DNA of 64,000 bases from V1-33 sp964523105 (GTDB lineage Bacteria > Verrucomicrobiota > Verrucomicrobiia > Verrucomicrobiales > V1-33), in NCBI GenBank assembly GCA_964523105.1, contig CAZFZN010000019.1, forward strand, positions 62,001 through 126,000, written 5' to 3'. Both the position numbers and the translations under genes were made by a program. Position 1 is the first letter of the stretch, and every line of letters begins with the position of its first letter. A model generated the notes under the pieces. It did not search any database. It saw only the letters and a list, made by a program, of their open reading frames with translations, and was not told the DNA's origin. Below are positions 59,249 to 64,000 of the stretch, piece by piece.

Positions 59249-59659
59249 TCACTGGCAGGCCCTGACACCTGCGCGAGCTATCTGACATAGTGCATTCATT
59301 CTGCGAAGAGGAAAGGAGAAGTGCCCGCGCGCGCCGCCCGATCTTGGACGCGCGCCGGCATCCTTGATCCCCATCGCCAGGCGCGCAGCGTGGCACAGCC
59401 GCAGCGGCTCTTCTATCTCACCGGCACGGAGTCGCGCAGCAGCAGCCTCCAGCCTCGCAGGCACATCAGGCCCCGCGCTGTCTGACGCGCTCTGCGGAGC
59501 GTCTGGCGGTATCGGGTCGGAATGGTCGTGCATCCGCATCACCTCGCCCCACTTCGCCGCGGCCTCCTGCAGCCGGTGCCCCCGCAGCGCAGCTGCTACG
59601 GATTCCAGCGCGGCTGCCGCGCTTTCTATTTCATCCGGTGACGGAAATTCAAAGTGCAT
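59249..59659 (-). CDS. Unknown element protein, paralogue of 58728-59231
   Basis: 136 residues from ATG 59659 (MHFEFPSPDEIESAAAALES). Residues ~6-45 (SPDEIESAAAALESVAAALR, then GHRLQEAAAKWGEVMRM) duplicate the first ~40 residues of the downstream gene. The C-terminal parts differ. The ATG of the downstream copy lies 17 bp after this stop. The 214 bp upstream, to 59873, include a 74-codon minus-strand frame of uncertain reality. Function unknown. Confidence 0.55.
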   Translation of the reverse strand: MHFEFPSPDEIESAAAALESVAAALRGHRLQEAAAKWGEVMRMHDHSDPIPPDAPQSASDSAGPDVPARLEAAAARLRAGEIEEPLRLCHAARLAMGIKDAGARPRSGGARGHFSFPLRRMNALCQIARAGVRACQ

Positions 59660-59873
59660 ACCTTTTGCTTTCGATGTCAGGTGTTGACTCATAGATTGAC
59701 GGACTTCGCCAACTGCTCGCCGCCGTCGAAGCGTTGAATGCCCCGGCCCGGCGATTCCTCATGAAGTTGGCGGCGCGCCGGCTGGAAGTCACTTCAGCCG
59801 ACGCGCCTTCTGCCTGGTGGCGCAAACGGAGTGACGCTAACTCCGCAGGATGGTTTGCAGGCAGAAATTTCAT

Positions 59874-60320
59874 TTACCGCAGCGGTTGGGGGCCGGACGA
59901 TGCAGCGCCGCTGCCAGGGGCGGCTGCGGGAGCGCATGGCGCGATCCCGATCCCCGCCATGATCCGGCCGACGGCGGCCGTGAGCGCCTTTCGCGCGTGT
60001 TCACCCTCCGGGGTTTTGGAAGGTGCTGTAAGTGGTCCCGCGTGAAGGAGGGCCTGCATGTCATCCCGCATGGCGGCGCTCATAGCCCGCAGACTGAGAA
60101 TCTGCTTTTCCAGATCCCGGAGGGAAGCCAGGCGCGACTCCAGGGCTCTCAATTCTGCATCCTGGGCCGCGATACGCGCCATAAGTTTTGCCTCTGGCGT
60201 CAGGCAAGCCCGCGCAGTGGCGGCGAAGCGCCCCGGCTGGCCGGCCGCGCGCCGCGGCAGCGAGAGAAGCAGGGCGGCCAATTTGGGGAAGCTCATTACG
60301 AACGATGATGGTGCGTGCAT
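59874..60320 (-). CDS. Unknown coiled-coil element protein
   Basis: 148 residues from ATG 60320, or 140 from ATG 60296 (MSFPKLAALLLSLPRRAAG). After a short hydrophobic/basic start, residues ~40-95 form a strong coiled coil (EAKLMARIAAQDAELRALES, LASLRDLEKQILSLRAMSAA). A helical segment (ARKALTAAVGRIMAGIGIAP) and an Ala/Pro-rich tail follow. It resembles small structural or spanin-like phage proteins only in general composition. Function unknown. Confidence 0.5.
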   Translation of the reverse strand: MHAPSSFVMSFPKLAALLLSLPRRAAGQPGRFAATARACLTPEAKLMARIAAQDAELRALESRLASLRDLEKQILSLRAMSAAMRDDMQALLHAGPLTAPSKTPEGEHARKALTAAVGRIMAGIGIAPCAPAAAPGSGAASSGPQPLR

Positions 60321-60352
60321 GGTCTATTGGTGACAGTTAGTGTTTCTCAGTC

Positions 60353-61378
60353 TCAGGCCGCTCCCGCGGACGAAAACGACCGCGGCGGGTCTGCTGCGGC
60401 GGATCGGCGGCCGGAAACCGGCTTTGGCAGGCTGGGCTTTCGCACCGCGGGCTCGGTGCTCGCCTCGGGCTCGGTGCTCGCCGCGGGCTCGGTGCTCGCC
60501 GCGGGCTCGGCGCTCGCCGCGGGCTCGGTGCTCGCCGCGGGCTCGGTGCTCACCGCAGTCTCGGCGCTCACCGCGGTCTCGGCGCTGCCTCCGAGCAGCA
60601 GGCGCGCCCGGCGGAGAATCTCAGCGACGTGCGAGTCCTCGATGGCGCCATTCGGCCACGGCTGGCCATTGATTTTCCAATCCTCGGGAAGCCGCCCGCG
60701 TCCAATGAATCCAGTCGCCTGAAAAACCCAAAAGTCATTCGCATCAGCCGCCGGGTTCCATTTTCTAACAATCTCCAGCAGCCGCTCGGCCCGCTCCTCA
60801 TGCCGCGCCATCGATGCGCGATGTTCAAGATCGATGATGCCGGCATTCACGCGCGCCGCGAGGGCACGAAGGGCGGAACGCTCCCCTGCCACGCTCTCGC
60901 GCAGCCGCTCCAGCCGGCGCTTCACGATATCGGACGCGGCATCGATTGCCGCCACTTCCCGGCCGACGTCGAGCGCGCTCGCGGCGGTGTTGTCATCCTT
61001 CAGCAGCTCTTCCTTTTTGGCTGCGAAAGCTGCCAGCTCACGGTCCATCTCAGTCTCACGCGCAGGGATGGCCTGGACGGCTTTGAACTGCGCCTCCGCC
61101 TGGCTCAGAATCACCCGGAGCCCGTTCAGGTCCGGAAGGGCGCTGCGGAGACTCTCATATTTTTCCGCACGCATCCTTGCCCGCTCCAGGCCGAAGGGTT
61201 CCCCCGTGGTATGATCGATGGCGAAAATCTTCATCTTGTAGGTGGCGGGCCGGTCGGGCGGATTTGCCCGCAGCGCCGCAGCGGCGGCCTCGGCCTCAGG
61301 GCCAAAACCCAGCAGTTCAGCCGGTCCTTTATGTCCAGCGCCGGAGCGCCACCCGATTAAAACGAATTCATCTTTCAT
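60353..61378 (-). CDS. Unknown element protein with hexapeptide-repeat tail
   Basis: 341 residues from ATG 61378 (MKDEFVLIGWRSGAGHKGPA). Residues ~90-210 are a long coiled coil (SLRSALPDLNGLRVILSQAE, AASDIVKRRLERLRESVAGE). A small globular part near 220-270 has FWVFQATGFIGRGRLPEDW. The C-terminal ~70 residues contain about eight AASTEP-type hexapeptides encoded by 18-bp tandem repeats (60447-60590), then a Pro/Lys/Arg end. The leader upstream has a CAACAACAAC microsatellite (61397-61415, complement). Function unknown. Confidence 0.55.
   Translation of the reverse strand: MKDEFVLIGWRSGAGHKGPAELLGFGPEAEAAAAALRANPPDRPATYKMKIFAIDHTTGEPFGLERARMRAEKYESLRSALPDLNGLRVILSQAEAQFKAVQAIPARETEMDRELAAFAAKKEELLKDDNTAASALDVGREVAAIDAASDIVKRRLERLRESVAGERSALRALAARVNAGIIDLEHRASMARHEERAERLLEIVRKWNPAADANDFWVFQATGFIGRGRLPEDWKINGQPWPNGAIEDSHVAEILRRARLLLGGSAETAVSAETAVSTEPAASTEPAASAEPAASTEPAASTEPEASTEPAVRKPSLPKPVSGRRSAAADPPRSFSSAGAA
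60447..60590. repeat. 18-bp tandem repeat encoding A-[AV]-S-[TA]-E-[PT]
   Basis: About eight copies of GGGCTCGGTGCTCGCCGC (plus-strand form), with small variations, in frame in the unknown gene at 60353-61378. Such arrays change copy number easily. Confidence 0.9.
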
Positions 61379-61439
61379 AGATTTGATTTGAGTTAGTGTG
61401 TTGTTGTTGTTGTGTTGCCGGCAGGAAGCGCCGGAAATG

Positions 61440-62402
61440 TTATTGCCCGGCGGCTTCGGTGGCGGATTCATCCGGCGTGTTTCCCTCTGCGCACCTTGTC
61501 ACGATGCGCCCTCCGGTGACCGGAGGCAGTGGCTCCGCGCGCTGCGGGAAAACAGCCAGCTCCTCGGCATCGAAAATCCCGGCAGCCCATAACGCTTCGA
61601 ACGTCTCCGCCGCCGTTGTCTCCGCAGGAGTGAAGGAATGGAGAGCGATCACCTCGCCGCCGCTCCACACTTCGATGCGAGACACCCCCATCACCGGGCA
61701 CGCATTGCCCCGCGCCCATGCGGCGACTGTTTCCCGCTGCTCCCGCGGCGGGCACTCCGGCCCGAAGATTTGACAAACTCCGCGATCCCCAAAACCCAAC
61801 GTCACCGCCACTCCTTCTCCGTTATCCCGCCACCTGCGGGGCAGCGGTGGAAAGCAGGGCCACGGGGACTCCAATTCCTCAGAGAACGAGACCGTGCTTT
61901 CCATGCTCCGGGTGAAGATCCGCTCACACGCCTCACAAAGCTCCGCCGCGGGAATTCCGGAATCGCGGCGCAACACTGATGCCTCGCTGAGAAGGTGATC
62001 GATCTCCGCAAACTCAGCGCCCCGCACCGCCAGCTCCGCCGCGAGGGATCCTCCGCCGGAGATTTTCTGAATCCGGGCCATGCGCCGCGTGGCGATGAAA
62101 AGGCCGGCGCGGTAAAGATGGCGACGCAGCCGATTGAGGAAATCCGCGCACGCCTCCCGCAGCGCAGCCCCGGCGCGGTGCGCCGCAGCAACAGCCGCGC
62201 GCCGATCCCGCTGCAACGCCCGCACATCCTCCCGCAGCTCCCCGAGGCGAAATGCGCCTTCATCATTCCCTTCCCCATCCGCCTGCGCAGCCTCGGCGGC
62301 GGCCAGACTGCGCTCGATGGCCTCCAACCGCGCAGCCTGCCGCTCGGCAGAGGGCAGCAGCGAAACGGCGATTCTGAAAGAAGTTAGCAATTCGGAGCGC
62401 AT
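61440..62402 (-). CDS. Unknown element protein
   Basis: 320 residues from ATG 62402, which lies 3 bp after the stop codon of the upstream ATPase gene, so they are coupled. Residues ~15-100 are Ala/Arg-rich helices (AERQAARLEAIERSLAAAEA). A mixed domain follows at ~170-300 (WPCFPPLPRRWRDNGEGVAV, TLGFGDRGVCQIFGPECPPR, RIEVWSGGEVIALHSFTPAE). No known motif is visible. Function unknown; its tie to the ATPase suggests a part in replication or packaging. Confidence 0.55.
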   Translation of the reverse strand: MRSELLTSFRIAVSLLPSAERQAARLEAIERSLAAAEAAQADGEGNDEGAFRLGELREDVRALQRDRRAAVAAAHRAGAALREACADFLNRLRRHLYRAGLFIATRRMARIQKISGGGSLAAELAVRGAEFAEIDHLLSEASVLRRDSGIPAAELCEACERIFTRSMESTVSFSEELESPWPCFPPLPRRWRDNGEGVAVTLGFGDRGVCQIFGPECPPREQRETVAAWARGNACPVMGVSRIEVWSGGEVIALHSFTPAETTAAETFEALWAAGIFDAEELAVFPQRAEPLPPVTGGRIVTRCAEGNTPDESATEAAGQ

Positions 62403-62405
62403 TGG

Positions 62406-64000
62406 TTAAAAGCTTGGAGTTTTGAGGAGGTCGTCTCCGCCAGGCGCCACGGCTCCGTCCGCTTCCTCCGCCGGCGGGCACAAGTTCCTGACCATGATTT
62501 TCGACCCTGCCCGGGCATGCCGTTGCCCGAATTCAAACGGCCTGCCGGTGCTATCGCGAAACTGCCGGCCCCGCCAGCGCTGCAGCCGTTTCCCCAGCGC
62601 GATCTTGGGATTTTTCGGCTCGCCGATCAGCACCATCAGCAGCTCCATCTCTTCCGCGGCTTCCTGCAATTGATCCAAACTATACTCTGCGGCGCCCCCA
62701 TTCGGCAGATCGTCAGCCAGCTTGCGGAAGAGCGCAGTCCACGCGGCTTCCGTTTCGTCGAGGCGCACTTCTGGCCGTTGGATTGGATCGGCGAAGAGAG
62801 CATTCGTCACGATGCCGCCAATGATGCCGGAGAATCCCTCAAAGCTGGCCAATCGCGCGCCTGTGCTGCGCCGGCACTGCCAGGAATCCCAGTGCGCCGT
62901 CAATGCCCACATGGCGGCGAGGAATCCGGCGCGCGTCTCATTGCTCGCGAGCAGCTCTTCCTCAATGGGCCTCTCGATCTCCCGCTCTGACACTTGTCCG
63001 GCAAACCAGAGATCGATGAGCAGGCAGCGGCGCGCGAGGTCCGGTGAAATGTGGAGGCCGTTCCCGGTAATGAACACGGAAAGATTGTTCTCTGCGTCCA
63101 CCGTTTGAGATTGCCCCAGGATACGTCCCCGCCGGCGCGGTGATGTCAGGAAGCTCTCCAGCTCTGCGGAGGCAAAGAAGCCCCCGAGATTGTCCACCAC
63201 AAGGTAATCGTGCCCGTCGGCCACGGTGGCGGTGAGCAGCTTCCCCAGCTCGTTCTCATCGCGCGGGGCGCTTTGCACGGTGACATCTCCAAACACGGGC
63301 GCGAGTGCCATCCTCACAAGAAGCGTTTTGCCGCTGCCGGCCTGGTTTGCCTGCACGGCGAAGGCCGGCCGCAGGCCCCCGCGCGTCAGGAGCCGGCAGT
63401 AAGTGGAGAACATCGCCGCCATCTGCACGGCAAAGGAGCGGTTCTTTTCCAGCGGCTGCTCAGGATCGTTTTCCGGCCGGGCGAAGGGAAACTCTCGAAA
63501 AGTGGAGAGAAGGAATTCGCGGGCCTTGTCAGGCTCCATCGCGGTATCGTAGGGTACTCCGTCCACGGTGAAAGTCTGCGTCCCGGCATCGTAGCCGGCG
63601 TCGAGCAGCTTTACCGCCGTGCGCTCTGAGTTTGCCCATGCCGGGAGCCGCACCTGATGCACCGAGCGCAGTGGCCGCAGCTCACGGCGGAAGACGTCGC
63701 CGGCGAGGATTCGCACCGCGGCCTCTGTTGTCAGGGAAACGACGGAAACGTCGCCGCCGCGGCCCTCTCTGGTGAATGTGACGCGCTCCTCTGCCCAGGA
63801 AACAAAACGGGCCGCTGTCATTGGCTCCATGTCTCCCGTCTGCGGATCCACGGTGACAATCTGCCCGGTCGCCTCGCGGCGGAAAAGCGGCTCCTGATGC
63901 AGATGCAGGGCCAGCCCCCGCGCCAGCGCAGTGATAGGCACATTCACGCTGAGCCGCGGGGCCATGCGGTCTTCTGCCGGCAGTTCCGTCGCTGTGAATT
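62406..64000 (-). CDS. P-loop ATPase/helicase-like replication protein, N-terminus beyond the window
   Basis: The frame is open to base 64000 (TATELPAEDR ahead of the ATG at 63965), so the true start may lie outside. Counted from ATG 63965 it has 519 residues. Walker A ANQAGSGKT is at 206-214, a Walker B-like YLVVDN at 254-259, a sensor-like FITGNG near 318, and an arginine-finger stretch SPDLARRCLLIDL near 326-338. The layout resembles the ATPase part of phage or plasmid primase-helicases (virulence-associated E or DUF3854/DUF927-like). This suggests self-replication or DNA translocation of the element. The exact family is uncertain. Confidence 0.65.
   Translation of the reverse strand, partial: FTATELPAEDRMAPRLSVNVPITALARGLALHLHQEPLFRREATGQIVTVDPQTGDMEPMTAARFVSWAEERVTFTREGRGGDVSVVSLTTEAAVRILAGDVFRRELRPLRSVHQVRLPAWANSERTAVKLLDAGYDAGTQTFTVDGVPYDTAMEPDKAREFLLSTFREFPFARPENDPEQPLEKNRSFAVQMAAMFSTYCRLLTRGGLRPAFAVQANQAGSGKTLLVRMALAPVFGDVTVQSAPRDENELGKLLTATVADGHDYLVVDNLGGFFASAELESFLTSPRRRGRILGQSQTVDAENNLSVFITGNGLHISPDLARRCLLIDLWFAGQVSEREIERPIEEELLASNETRAGFLAAMWALTAHWDSWQCRRSTGARLASFEGFSGIIGGIVTNALFADPIQRPEVRLDETEAAWTALFRKLADDLPNGGAAEYSLDQLQEAAEEMELLMVLIGEPKNPKIALGKRLQRWRGRQFRDSTGRPFEFGQRHARAGSKIMVRNLCPPAEEADGAVAPGGDDLLKTPSF

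Overview
The window looks like a chromosomal contig from a high-GC bacterium of the Verrucomicrobiota, close to the Planctomycetes-Verrucomicrobia-Chlamydiae group. This is inferred from gene content, not from a marker phylogeny. The pointers are large secreted proteins with FG-GAP/VCBS and ASPIC-UnbV domains, an HzsA-related multihaem protein, a DUF1501 protein, a CotH-kinase surface protein, a PEP-CTERM protein, and C-terminal calcium-loop/LEYALG-type tails. Housekeeping genes (pth, rpsF, cysN, putA) are scattered among them.

Layout. 1-5.0 kb: minus-strand secreted proteins (a kelch protein cut by the window edge, a two-domain beta-sandwich protein, an HzsA-related cytochrome). 5.1-11.9 kb: a bifunctional-nuclease-family protein and a 2069-residue IPT/TIG plus beta-helix surface protein. 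11.9-17.1 kb: an APC permease, a hexulose-phosphate-synthase-like decarboxylase, pth-rpsF, a TatD-like hydrolase and a PEP-CTERM protein. 17.2-20.6 kb: a CRTAC1-type lipoprotein. 20.7-25.1 kb: a degraded defence island. It holds a chimeric HsdM/HsdS remnant, an intact class II Fic protein behind a double palindromic operator, a disrupted hsdM fragment, and an intact HNH-DGQHR protein. 25.1-35.2 kb: CotH-kinase, WD40, DUF1501 and cytochrome/VCBS secreted proteins. 35.3-40.7 kb: putA, a VapBC-like toxin-antitoxin pair flanked by direct repeats, a PAS-AraC regulator and a dadA pseudogene. 40.9-46.2 kb: a DUF1111 dihaem protein, an enolase-superfamily epimerase, cysN and an unknown anchored protein. 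46.4-53.6 kb: a type VI secretion islet between tRNA-Asp and a CAT-anticodon tRNA. It holds VgrG with a Gly-rich tail, a DUF4123 adaptor, a small VgrG-associated protein, two unknown cargo-like proteins and an Imm42-like immunity protein. 53.6-64 kb: a probable integrative element next to the second tRNA. Its left part is non-coding, iteron-like and satellite-like and contains an assembly gap. After that comes an all-minus-strand array: a P-loop ATPase, several Ala/Glu-rich unknowns, a phage tape-measure protein and a RadC-like JAMM protein.

The most interesting signals are structural. Palindromic repeats sit in frame inside protein-coding genes: one family is shared by the kelch gene and putA, and two other families lie in the HzsA-related gene and at the putA N-terminus. 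Several intergenic regions carry inverted repeats whose arms are themselves short tandem repeats. The defence island is scrambled, and the HNH-DGQHR protein and the T6SS cargo genes are candidates for poorly described systems. Functions are read from sequence motifs only; no database search was possible.
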